Below, one piece after another: positions 1-9,685 of a DNA stretch of 64,000 nucleotides. Source of the DNA: Amphiura filiformis. Its lineage: Eukaryota > Echinodermata > Ophiuroidea > Amphilepidida > Amphiuridae. The DNA is taken from contig NC_092628.1 of assembly GCF_039555335.1 (NCBI RefSeq), positions 68,142,292 through 68,206,291 of the forward strand, given 5' to 3'. The number at the start of each line of letters is the position of its first letter. Position 1 is the stretch's first letter. Position numbers and translations under genes: made by a program. The notes beneath the pieces are model-generated. The model was given only the letters and a program-made list of their open reading frames with translations. It was not told where the DNA came from and did not search any database.

Positions 1-706
1 AACACCCCAACAAACATGACAAACAAACAAACATACAATACAATACCATACAATAGTATAAAAATTATCATGCAATACAATACGAACAAAAGAATTAGCA
101 GGTTTAAAAAACTTGCTAATTCTTTTGTTCGTATTGCATTTTCCTAGAAGTTCTCGATTCTAAATAGTTATATTCCCACTTTTTTCATCATAAAACCAAA
201 ATCACGTTTCACTTGAGTTAAGACAAAAGATCGCGCTACCCTAACATACCGCATTCCAATGTCATACACAAATTATGTTTTACTGCTATCGTATATTAGC
301 ATGCATGGAATTGTGAAAGCCCCATCTCTCCATTTCTCGCTCTCTTGCCAATTGTTTTGGTCCATTTTCCGGTTTTGTGTTGATTTGAAGAACATTTAAC
401 AAATTAAGATCATGCAGAGAATAGTTATACATGATGGAATGGGCCGGGGCACACTTTAATAACAAAATGATACGGGTATGCTCCCCGGAAAGACCAGTTT
501 TTGGACCGCGCATGTTCTTTTAAGCAGAAAGCTGAAAGAGCCTATTAACTGCCGGAACAAGAGTGTATGATGCATCGACAGTTCGCATCTTTGAAAGACC
601 TCAAATCCGTTCCACCAACGTTTCCACTGAGGAGCACCCATGCGTGTATATACCAACATGAAAAAAGTATGTGCCCCCATGGTATACATGAGTGTTGCTT
701 TCATTA
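1..706. other. Intergenic, AT-rich, one strong hairpin
   Basis: No gene is supported here; short open frames on both strands lack domains and plausible splice context. The first 60 bases are rich in ACAAT/CAAAC simple repeats. The only clear structure is the hairpin annotated separately at 78-136. The 3' flank of the sulfotransferase-like gene lies at the right edge; an ATTAAA poly(A)-signal variant on the minus strand (plus-strand TTTAAT at 707-712) is about 20 bases past its stop codon. Confidence 0.5.
78..136. repeat. Perfect 23-bp-stem hairpin
   Basis: The arms at 78-100 and 114-136 are exact reverse complements over 23 bases, separated by a 13-base A-rich loop. An ACAAT-type simple repeat lies just upstream. 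The structure could be the remains of a foldback transposon or a palindrome-type MITE. Nothing indicates a coding role. Confidence 0.75.
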
Positions 707-732
707 TTTAATAAGAACAAAGTCATGTTCAT

Positions 733-1587
733 TTAATCAATTTGGGTACCGGGTCGTAACCGTTTCTCGTATAACTCTTTGTAAGACGGTAATGCAATAT
801 CTGTAAGTTCTTGTATCTCTTTTGAAAGTTTGCTCATATCTATGACATCTCCGTCTGCTTTCAATTGATCAACACACGTGCTCTGGTAAGCATGATGATT
901 AATTCCAAGCATGGATGTCATTTCGCGAAATGTTGGTGACATGTTCCAATATGACGGGGGATCGGCAGATGGACTCCATTTCATCATTTGTCTATCATAC
1001 GTCAAATCAACTGCATCGCAATATAGCTGTAATGTCTCTTCTGGATTCTGGACCAGGTCATCTGCATCAACTATTACTGAATGTTGATGAAGCTCATCTG
1101 TTACGTACTTGTACAAATCCACAAGTTCTTGGAATATACATCGACAATTAGGAAGATAGCTTTTAATAGGAAAGGGCATTTCTTTGATCATCACTGCCAT
1201 TGAACGGAAGACTTTAGCTGGATGTCGAACCATAAAGGTATGTTTAAACCCATTTGGAAGCATGTCATAATTGCCATCTACCTTTACAGTGTAAGCTGGA
1301 TCTTTGACAATGATCAGTTGTTTCCCTGTGTGATCCGATTCCAAAGTCTTCTTCACCCATTCGTAAGAGTACTCTGGTTGTTTGGGTGGTTGACCTCTGA
1401 ATGCTGGAGGTGAACAGACACGTTCTGGGCCAAAACAACAGGCTGTGCCATAATATTCAAAATATACTTCGCATTCGGCAGACGATGATGATATACATCG
1501 GGTTAGCACTGTGGATAAACTTCGTGGAACCGACCATATTGCAACTTTGTTGGGATCAGTAGAGTTACGATTGATATCAGTTGACAT
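733..1587 (-). CDS. Sulfotransferase-like P-loop protein, 284 aa
   Basis: Intact 284-residue reading frame with features of the PAPS-dependent sulfotransferase fold. An N-terminal loop, VPRSLST (residues 20-26), follows a hydrophobic beta strand and resembles the 5'-phosphosulfate-binding loop. VRHPAKVFRS (120-129) resembles the 3'-phosphate-binding motif, where Arg and Ser contact the nucleotide. KDPAY (95-99) and the YEWVKKTL helix lie between them. A helical C-terminal half follows, with a D-A-D-D-L-V-Q-N-P-E segment typical of these folds. There is no signal peptide or membrane helix, so a cytosolic protein is likely. Substrate cannot be inferred; the motifs fit the divergent sulfotransferase-like group of marine invertebrates better than classical SULTs. 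The ATG at 1585-1587 is preceded by a good 3' splice site (AG at 1606-1605 minus strand, pyrimidine-rich tract upstream), so at least one 5' UTR exon probably lies to the right. An ATTAAA motif lies about 20 bases after the stop. Confidence 0.8.
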   Translation of the reverse strand: MSTDINRNSTDPNKVAIWSVPRSLSTVLTRCISSSSAECEVYFEYYGTACCFGPERVCSPPAFRGQPPKQPEYSYEWVKKTLESDHTGKQLIIVKDPAYTVKVDGNYDMLPNGFKHTFMVRHPAKVFRSMAVMIKEMPFPIKSYLPNCRCIFQELVDLYKYVTDELHQHSVIVDADDLVQNPEETLQLYCDAVDLTYDRQMMKWSPSADPPSYWNMSPTFREMTSMLGINHHAYQSTCVDQLKADGDVIDMSKLSKEIQELTDIALPSYKELYEKRLRPGTQID

Positions 1588-1604
1588 TGTGCAGTGCTAT
1601 AATT

Positions 1605-1630
1605 CTGAAAGTAAAATTCAAGAAAATCAG
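1605..1630 (-). promoter_or_regulatory. 3' splice site upstream of the sulfotransferase-like ATG
   Basis: On the minus strand a pyrimidine-rich stretch ends in TTTACTTTCAG, and the predicted exon starts at 1604, 17 bases before the ATG. This implies a 5' UTR intron and a start codon in the second or later exon. The matching upstream exon was not identified. Confidence 0.55.
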
Positions 1631-1639
1631 TATAAATGA

Positions 1640-2223
1640 TATAAATAAATTTACTAAAATCAATGTGAGAGGAATTTTGCCTCTAAATGCGGGATCTTTT
1701 TTTGGTTGCTAAAAATTGGAAAATAAAATAATAAATAAATAGATAAATAAATCTATTAAACAAATATAGATAAATAAAATAGGTGAGAGTATTTACTACC
1801 TTATTAATAGGCCTACACCTAAACTAAATTTCGACTTTGTGTCAAATAGTTTAATCCAACGAAATTGAAAACTCATATGGGAAGTAAACATGTCCGAGAA
1901 ACTCATTCACGAACAAAAACGTAACAAAAACGTTTGAGCCACGGCTTAAATGTCGAAATTTACGGTATAATCGTAGTATCGTGATATAGCTTTAATTGGT
2001 TAAACTAGTTTACTCACTGAAGGGTTATGCAACCATGTTATTCAACTTCTAATAGACTGATTCTATTTTGGAAAAAAGTTTGCGTAAAAGTTGGCAACCA
2101 TGCAGCTTATTTTGGTTAATTTGGGTATATGCTGAACTCGAATCTGTTGTCTGCCAAGCAGTATATAGGGCCTATTTTAAGACCATGACCCTCAAAAAGA
2201 CCCCCAAAAGACCCCATAGGATC
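1640..2223. other. Intergenic, AT-rich
   Basis: AT-rich sequence with an AATAAATAAATAGATAAATA simple-repeat patch near 1720-1780. It probably includes the 5' intron and promoter of the minus-strand sulfotransferase-like gene, but no core promoter element is convincing. No other structure seen. Confidence 0.4.
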
Positions 2224-2231
2224 GTATAGGG

Positions 2232-2529
2232 CAGGCCCGTAGCCAGGATTTTTTTTTTGTGTGGGGAGGGGGTTGGTGCTGATTTTGAAAAAGTCGACTT
2301 TTTTCCAGGGGGGGGGGCAATTTTGTGAAAAGTGGACGCTCTTCCCCAAAAAGCTTTAAAAATCCGGATTTTTTGGAAGTAGAGGCAAATTGTTCGCTTA
2401 GCTTAGAGGTTTCAGAAGAATAGTTTGCACTATCTGTGATGTCTAGTTAATATGCTACACAGCAAAAAGTTAAAAGATATGTAGAATTCCATGGTGTGTC
2501 GCACCCCGGACCCCCTGGCTACGGCTCTG
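2232..2529. mobile_element. hAT-type MITE with perfect 8-bp target duplication
   Basis: 298-bp non-autonomous element. The left end is CAGGCCCGTAGCCAGG and the right end, read as reverse complement, is CAGAGCCGTAGCCAGG. It is flanked by the 8-bp direct repeat GTATAGGG (2224-2231 and 2530-2537). Ends starting CAG-N-G and an 8-bp duplication are the hAT superfamily signature. Poly-T and poly-G runs follow the left end. There is no transposase. A diverged relative lies at 47327-47558. Confidence 0.85.
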
Positions 2530-2845
2530 GTATAGGGGCATTTAAAAAAAATCCAATAACACTTTCAAACATGTCAAATTATTCGTCTGGACTCACGGAT
2601 CCCACAAAATGTAAAGTTTGTGCGCGTACGACCCATAATTAAGAAGTTATGGGGCACACAAGGTCAAAGGTCTAATTGCTTGTTGTGCATGGGTCAAAAG
2701 TCAAAGTTGCTCCGATTTTCGTTAAAGTTGATACAAATTGTTCCCTTAGCTTAGAGGTTTCAGAAAAAGAATAGTTTGCACTATCTGCGATGTCTAGTTA
2801 ATATGCTACACAGGAAAAAGTTAAATGTAGAATTCCATAGGATGC
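2385..2845 (+). repeat. Direct repeat pair of about 110 bp
   Basis: The stretch at about 2385-2500, containing TTTGCACTATCTGTGATGTC and an adjacent run ending in TGTAGAATTCCAT, recurs at about 2737-2845 with few substitutions and small indels. The first copy lies partly inside the hAT MITE, so the MITE carries or disrupted an older repeat. Sequence between the copies includes AGGTCAAAGGTC motifs resembling the Helitron arrays further right. Confidence 0.65.
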
Positions 2846-3267
2846 TATGCCATTTGTACTTATTTATCATCTCTCTTCTGAACTTCACATCACAGATAGT
2901 AGAAACTATTCTTTTCCTGAAACCCTTGAACTTGAAGAACAGTTTGCCTCCATTTTTATCGGGAGCAACTTTAATTTTTCACCCCTGTACAACATGTAAA
3001 TTGATCTTGAACTTGTTGAGCCTCATAATTTTATAAATATATGTCCTACGCAAAAATATGTTGCAGTTTTGTGATCTTTAGGCTCAGACGAATAAATGAC
3101 ATGCTTGTTAGTGAATTTAGAGCATGTTTAATTTTTGCCCCCTGTATGATCATGTAGGGGTTATGGGGGTCTTTTTTAGGGTCACGGGGTTCGAATACAG
3201 CTTGTGGCAGACAAAATATTTGAATTCAACATACCCGAATTAACTAAAATAATTTAGTTGCCATATA

Positions 3268-3450
3268 CAATACGTTGTAATTTCGTTCTGGTATACCAGA
3301 ACGAAATTCAAATTTCACGATACCTTTGCTAAACGAATTAATCTGCAAGAAATATTTTGTAGGCCTACATAAACATTGTGTAGCCAGAGGTTTCCAGTGA
3401 TATAAAAATCTCAACATTTTTTGAGAAAAGTGGGGGGATGAGATCACGAA
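3268..3450. repeat. Dispersed repeat, copy 1, with a GTTCTGGTATACCAGAAC palindrome
   Basis: About 180 bp starting at an 18-bp perfect palindrome (GTTCTGGTATACCAGAAC) and running to a G-rich end. It recurs in the same orientation at 62236-62445, where a poly-T expansion has entered the second half. The shared blocks include TTAATCTGCAAGAAAT and GCCAGAGGTTTCCAGTG. It is an interspersed repeat of unknown family. Confidence 0.7.
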
Positions 3451-3989
3451 ATGCCCTTTAATTCGTTTTAAGGAGTGCTAGACCTATATAATAAACGACA
3501 TTACTACAAAACTCACACAAGTAGGCATATGGCCTAATTCTATTAAATTTAATGCTTTTAGTAACTTTGAACAGATTTGAGTAAACTGAACTGACATCCG
3601 ACCAGTTTCCTCAAATTTAGTAGGCCTAATTATAAGTAGGCCTAGTACTAAATTGACATGACACACGCAAGTTCACAAAATTATACAAATATCTCATATT
3701 ATCAGACTAACAACTAATTTTAGTAAATCTTTGCAAATTAATTTACCTTAGCTTAATTGCTGGTGATTGGGACCGACTAAGAAGAACCATAAGTCATTTC
3801 GTCGAAGGCCTGAACAGTACAGAAGTCTTCTACAATTCTATAGCAATATGCTGCCTATGACAAAACATGCATCCATGCGCGTGCAGAATTACAACGAAAT
3901 AATTTAGAATGATTAAATTGATATGGGTCAATGCGTTCTCTGTATTTAAGTTAGGCGTGCAGCCTAACTTATTTTTTTCTTGCTGTTTC

Positions 3990-5811
3990 TTTCTTTCTTT
4001 CTTTCTCACAATTTACTACTTGTGCTACATCCGTGATCGGATTTCGACCAAACGCATACCCAAGCCGTATTGGGTAGGTGGCTACAAAAGTCTTAAAATG
4101 TTTTAATATCGGAGGTCATCCAGGGGGTCACAGGGGTCCGAAATGGTCAGTTTTGCCTCATATGTGCCGCACCCCCCATTATAATTAGGGGCAAAACATG
4201 GAGACATCTAGTCTAGTGTTTTGATAAACAAGAGATAACCACAGGCAATGGTTCTGCTGTCTGTGCTTCAAAACGTGTAAAGTTTCGTCTCAATTGGTCT
4301 AGTGCTAGGTGGTGAATGCCGTGCATTCTCTAAATTCAGTAAATTTCCATCATCAACCGTGTGGAAAATGTCATACGGCCGGGCGGTTTCACAAGTTGCC
4401 GGCTCTATCATACCAGTCGCCGTCTGGCTATTGCAGCTGCAATCCATACATCAAAACATGTAAATTTTGGCTATTCCAACTGCAATCCATACACCCTTCA
4501 TGCAAGACATGATTGGAATCGTCCACACAGGGAGTGAATATTACAAACGGAGTCACCCATTGAGGTAGGCCCATTCGAAATTCACACGCCCTGTGTGGGA
4601 GATTAAGATAATGTCTTCCGGAGAGGTTGTATGAATTTCAACTGAACAGCCCAGTTGGGGTGTGTGAAACCGCAAGTGGGCGATTCACACGAAACAAACT
4701 GAGGTATGTTCAGATGCCAATTTTGTTACATATCTTGAGTGTAACTTGTGATGTGATGCCTGTATGCTAGATATAAACAGCTACAACAGTATTATGCATT
4801 GTTTGAGATAGTCATATCTTTAAATAGGTGTGATTGCAGTTGTTTGTACATGTACATGTACATGTAGAGATGGCAATGGTATTAGAAGCTATTACATGTG
4901 GTTGTGAAATAGGCCATTGTGGGAAATGACTTCATTCAATCAGATTTGATCTGAATATTGTGAGGTTAGTGATGCAGTGGTATTAGTACTATAAAAGCTT
5001 TTGTGCTGCACTGGTACTGCACACACATACTTTTCTTCTTTCTTGAAGAAATGTATCGGAACTGGTTGGGGTGGGTGTGTGTGTGTGGGGGGGGGGTGAT
5101 ATCTTGGCTAAAACTGCATCACGCCTTCCCATGATGCATTTATGAAAATCAATAATCCCACTTTATAGTTTCTACAGATGACGCAATAATGGTAAATAAT
5201 GGGGGGGTAAGTAAAATGTTGAAATATGACCGCATTAAACTGCAAAGGTCATGTGAGGTCAAAGGTCAGGTCAAATTACAAGTTGCTCCGATTGGGCTGT
5301 AACTCGGGAAAATGATCCCTGACACTTGGGGAGTATAAAACCACAAAGGTCAAGTGAGGTCAAAGGTCAGGTCAAAGTTGAAGTTGCTCCAATTAGGCTG
5401 TAAGTCGGGGAAAATGATCCCTGACACTTTGGGAGTATAAAACCACAAAGGTCATGTGAGGTCAAAGGTCAGGTCAAATTTAAAGTTGCTCCAATTGAGG
5501 TGTAAGTCGGGGGAAATGATCCCTGACACTTGGGGAGTATGAAACCGCAAAGGTCATGTGAGGTCAAAGGTCAGGTCAAATTTAAAGTTGCTCCAATTGG
5601 GCTGTAAGTCGGGGAAATGATCCCTGACACTTGGGGAGTATGAAACCACAAAGGTCATGTGAGGTCAAAGGTCAGGTCAAATTTGAAGTTGCTCCAATTA
5701 GGCTGTAAGTCGGGGAAAATGATCCCTGACACTTTGGGAGTATAAAACCACAAAGGTCATGTGAGGTCAAAGGTCAGGTCAAATTTAAAGTTGCTCCAAT
5801 TGAGCTGTAAT

Positions 5812-5842
<31 letters not shown>

Positions 5843-6610
5843 CACAATTGACTACTAGTGCTACATCCGTGATCGGATTTCGACCAAACGCATAGGCAAG
5901 CCGTATTGGGTCAGTGGCTACAAAAGTCTTAAAAAGTTTTAATATCGGAGGTCATCCAGGGGGTCACAGGGGTCAAAAATGGTCATTTTGCCTCATATGT
6001 GCCGCACCCCCCATTATAATTAGGGGCAAAACATGGAGACATCTAGTCTAGTGTTTTGATAAACAAGCAATGGTTCTGCTGTCTGTGCTTCAAAACGTGT
6101 AAAACTTCGTCTGGATTCGTCTATTGCCAGGTGGTGAATGCCGTGCATTCTCTAAATTCAGTATATTTCCATCGTCAACCGTGTGGAAAATGTCATACGG
6201 TCGGGCGGTTTCACAAGTTGCCGGCTCTATCATACCAGTCGCTGCCTGGCTATTGCAGCTGCAATCCATACATCAAAACGTGTAAATTGTGGCTATTCCA
6301 ACTGCAATCCATACACCCTTCATGCAAGACATGACTGGAATCGTCCACACAGGGAGTGAATATTACAAACGGAGTCACCCATTGAGGTAGGCCCATTCGA
6401 AATTCACACGCCCTGTGTGGGAGATTAAGATAATGTCTTCCGGAGAGGTTGTATGAATTTCAACTGGAACAGCCCAGTTGGGGTGTATGAAACCCCAAGT
6501 GGGCGATTCACACGAAACAAACTGAGGTATGTTCAGATGCCAATTTTGTTACATATCTTGAGTGTAACTTGTGATGTGATGCCTGTATGCTAGATATAAA
6601 CAGCTACATC
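3990..6610 (+). repeat. Internal segmental duplication within the Helitron-like element
   Basis: The block from the CTTT microsatellite through the 4.7-kb region recurs from about 5815 to 6605 at high identity, including CATCCGTGATCGGATTTCGA, the region around the ATGCCGTGCATTC motif and GATATAAACAGCTACA. Copy 1 carries roughly 250 bp of extra sequence (about 4780-5060) not in copy 2. Open frames of 67 and 92 residues here are repeat translations with no recognisable domain. The arrangement head-array-head-array-tail suggests a concatemer of one element. Confidence 0.8.
5240..5815 (+). repeat. 102-bp satellite array 1, about 6 units, AGGTCA-rich
   Basis: Six tandem units of about 102 bp. Each unit begins AGGTCATGTGAGGTCA, continues AAAGGTCAGGTCA, and includes GTTGCTCCAATT and ATGATCCCTGACAC. 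Each unit carries nuclear-receptor half-sites as a DR4 (AGGTCA, 4-base spacer, AGGTCA), a DR1 (AGGTCA-A-AGGTCA) and an overlapping AGGTCAGGTCA. The array stops abruptly at the second CTTT tract. Confidence 0.88.
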
Positions 6611-6804
6611 ATTTCCACTGATGGCTATAGGGTGTGGGTGGGGGTGGGGGTGTGTGTGGGGTGATATCTTGGCTAAAACTGCATCACGCCTTCCCATGAT
6701 GCATTTATGAAAATCAATAATCCCACTATATAGTTTCTACAGATGACGCAATAATGGTGAATAAGGGGTGAGGGTAAGTAAAATGTTGAAATATGACCGC
6801 ATTA

Positions 6805-8380
6805 AACCACAAAGGTCATGTGAGGTCAAAGGTCAGGTCAAATTTAAAGTTGCTCCGATTGGGCTGTAACTCGGGGAAAATGATCCCTGACACTTGGGGA
6901 GTATGAAACCGCAAAGGTCATGTGAGGTCAAAGGTCAGGTCAAATTACAAGTTGCTCCGATTGGGCTGTAACTCAGGGAAAATGATCCCTGACACTTAGG
7001 GAGTATAAAACCGCAAAGGTCAAGTGAGGTCAAAGGTCAGGTCAAATTTGAAGTTGCTCCAATTAGGCTGTAAGTCGGGGAAAATGATCTCTGACACTTT
7101 GGGAGTATAAAACCACAAAGGTCATGTGAGGTCAAAGGTCAGGTCAAATTTAAAGTTGCTCCAATTGGGCTGTAAGTCGGGGAAATGATCCCTGACACCC
7201 GGGGAGTATAAAACCACAAAGGTCAAGTGAGGTCAAAGGTCAGGTCAAATTTGAAGTTGCTCCAATTAGGCTGTAAGTCGGGGAAAATGATCCCTGACAC
7301 TTTGGGAGTATAAAACCACAAAGGTCATGTGAGGTCAAAGGTCAGGTCAAATTTGAAGTTGCTCCAATGAGGCTGTAAGTCAGGAAAATGATCCCTGACA
7401 CTTTGGGAGTATAAAACCACAAAGGTCAAGTGAGGTCAAAGGTCAGGTCAAATTTGAAGTTGCTCCAATTAGGCTGTAAGTCGGGAAAATGATCCCTGAC
7501 ACTTTGGGAGTATAAAACCACAAAGGTCATGTGAGGTCAAAGGTCAGGTCAAATTTGAAGTTGCTCCAATGAGGCTGTAAGTCGGGGAAAATGATCCCTG
7601 ACACTTTGGGAGTATAAAACCACAAAGGTCAAGTGAGGTCAAAGGTCAGGTCAAATTTGAAGTTGCTCCAATTAGGCTGTAAGTCGGGGAAAATGATCCC
7701 TGACACTTTGGAAGTATAAAACCACAAAGGTCATGTGAGGTCAAAGGTCAGGTCAAATTACAAGTTGCTCCGATTGGGCTGTAACTCGGGGAAAATGATC
7801 CCTGACACTTGGGGAGTATAAAACCACAAAGGTCAAGTGAGGTCAAAGGTCAGGTCAAATTTGAAATTGCTCCAATTAGGCTGTAAGTCGGGGAAAATGA
7901 TCCCTGACACTTGGGGAGTATAAAACCACAAAGGTCATGTGAGGTCAAAGGTCAGGTCAAATTTGAAATTGCTCCAATTAGGCAGTAAGTCGGGGAAAAT
8001 GATCCCTGACACTTGGGGAGTATAAAACCACAAAGTTCATGTGAGGTCAAAGGTCAGGTCAAATTTGAAGTTGGTCCAATTGGGCTGTAAGTCGGGGGAT
8101 ATGATCCCTCACACTTGGGAAGTATTAAACCGCAAAGGTCATCCGAGGTCAAAGGTCAGGTAACATTTAAAGTTGCTCTGATTGGGCTGCAATTCGGGGA
8201 AAATAATCCCTGACACTTGAGAAGTATGAAACTGGAAAGGTCATCCAAGTTCAAAGGTCAGGTCAAATTGAAAGTTGCTCCGATCAGGCTGCAACTTGCG
8301 GCAAATGATCCCTAACACTTGGGGAGTGTAAAACCGAAAAGGTCATCCGAGGTCAAATTTAACGTTGCTCAGAATATGAA
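6805..8380 (+). repeat. 102-bp satellite array 2, about 16 units, AGGTCA-rich
   Basis: The same 102-bp monomer as array 1, about 16 units. Alternating variants carry TGTG or AGTG in the DR4 spacer, hinting at a higher-order 204-bp unit between about 7217 and 7725. Units decay toward the right (TCCGAGGTC, TCCAAGTTC variants after 8130), as expected at an array edge. It ends just before the right sub-terminal inverted repeat of the Helitron-like element. Confidence 0.88.
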
Positions 8381-8451
8381 GCCGAAAAGGTCAACGTTGC
8401 ACAGTATTGCTGCGTGATGATGTCATCACAGTCATACGCCTAACTTACCTC

Positions 8452-8481
8452 GTGCCCTTGCAAAGGGCACAGTTGCTCTAG
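8452..8481 (+). other. Helitron-type 3' hairpin plus CTAG end
   Basis: Stem GTGCCCTT / AAGGGCAC (8 bp, 3-base loop), seven bases, then CTAG followed by T. The geometry matches the Helitron replication-termination end. The same arrangement with an unrelated stem sequence is at 48546-48577. Confidence 0.7.
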
Positions 8482-8999
8482 TTGTATATAGGCATATAGG
8501 ATACGCTAAAGTCAACAATAGATTCCATGCAATCATGCATGCATAATAAGTGAACAAAGTTCACACATTTTATTCAGGGTGTCTCAGAAGTTTGAAAGTT
8601 CTGTTTCTAATCATATACTTCTAGCTACTTCTGTTTGGCGGGATATCTAGCTGGGGCTAATGGTAGGTCTTTATAGATATTATACGGTGCTTACAAAGTT
8701 TTAAAAGAAAGCGGGCTAATTTTAATAAAATATTTGGTCATTCGAGTCTTTAGGCTATATATAAGATCAGTGCTGTATGCCCGGCTGTATGGTTGAACTG
8801 CTTCCAACGGCGTGTCAAAAACGCCCTAAAAAGGAAAACAGTAGGCCTACGGAAACGCTTAAATAGCTTATGCAGTAGGCCTATAATATCTAGCCCTGGG
8901 ATATCTAGGCGTGAAAATTCAGCAGGATCCCAAACCCCGGGGGGGGCACTCGAATTTTTTTTGGTAGGGGTTGTGCCACCGCCAGTTTTGAACTTGAGG

Positions 9000-9123
9000 T
9001 CTAAGGAACTGATCGGCCAGCCAAAAGGAGGGTCTAGGGAACTGATTGGTCGGTCAAAAAGGGGGTCTTGGGAACTGATTGACTGGCCAAAAGGGGGGTC
9101 TTGGGAACTGATCGGCCGCCAAA
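9000..9123 (+). repeat. 33-bp minisatellite, about 3.7 units
   Basis: Units start GGAACTGATCGGCC or GGAACTGATTGGTC and end AAAAGGGGGGTCTTG; the period is 33 bases. Because 33 is divisible by 3 it reads as an 11-residue repeat (ELIGxPKGGS-W/R) within an open frame from 8793 to 9146. That frame has no domain or codon signal outside the repeat, so I do not call it a gene. A related single unit occurs at about 11017-11050. Confidence 0.75.
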
Positions 9124-9685
9124 ATCTGAAAAATCTCGGAAACTAAACCCGCAGGCCAAACCAGGGTTCAATTTTGTTGCGTTTTTGCCACAGATTTTTG
9201 AAGGAATCGATTTCACTTTGAATTGTGCATTAAATTATTAATCAGGAAAATCATTAATGCAAAATAGGTCTGGTTTGGCCCATTACGATGGAAACCTCAA
9301 CAAAGCAAAACAGCATTCAAATCAAAATTACTAGACCCTGTAGACCTACAATCTATGCTATTAGCCTACTGATAATTATAGCAGCATTACAAAAGCCCAC
9401 CATAAAAACAAACCCACAAGAATTGTTTTTTTCAGTGCCGAATAGAAAAACATTTAGACTACATTGAACTGTCATGCTTATAGGCCCTACCATGAGATGA
9501 TTGAGTGAAGTGTGCAGAATTTGACAGCCATTCCACTCCCGATTTTACTAGACCAGTAGATCGTAAATTACCTTTTAATTCATTGTTTATGGAGAGCTGC
9601 AAGGATGTGTACATAATTATTAAGGTACTTTTCCTCATATTTGGCAATTTTATTCCAAAAAGAGATCTCAAAATCATTTATTTCT

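Larger units (their letters stand above)
3947..8481 (+). mobile_element. Helitron-like (HINE/Helentron-type) non-autonomous element with satellite interior
   Basis: Left sub-terminal motif TAAGTTAGGCGT (3947-3958) sits in a hairpin with GCCTAACTTA just downstream. Its exact 12-bp reverse complement, ACGCCTAACTTA, is at 8436-8447. The right end has a GC-rich hairpin, GTGCCCTTGCAAAGGGCAC (8452-8470), then AGTTGCTCTAG and a T. A hairpin a few bases before a CTRR terminus (here CTAG at 8478-8481) is the Helitron 3' signature. Sub-terminal inverted repeats, a microsatellite and internal tandem repeats match HINE/DINE-1-like Helentron derivatives. The interior holds two heads, each a (CTTT)n tract plus a roughly 900-bp unique block (about 3990 and 5815), each followed by a 102-bp satellite array. 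There is no Rep or helicase ORF. The exact 5' end is unresolved and may lie a few bases left of 3947. Confidence 0.7.

Noticed and set aside
3180..3200. GGGGTTCGAATAC resembling a tRNA T-arm B box
   Set aside because: No matching A box or cloverleaf can be drawn around it.
4309..6334. Paired 67- and 92-residue open frames with near-identical ends
   Set aside because: They lie in the duplicated head of a Helitron-like element; similarity comes from DNA duplication and the frames have no recognisable domain.
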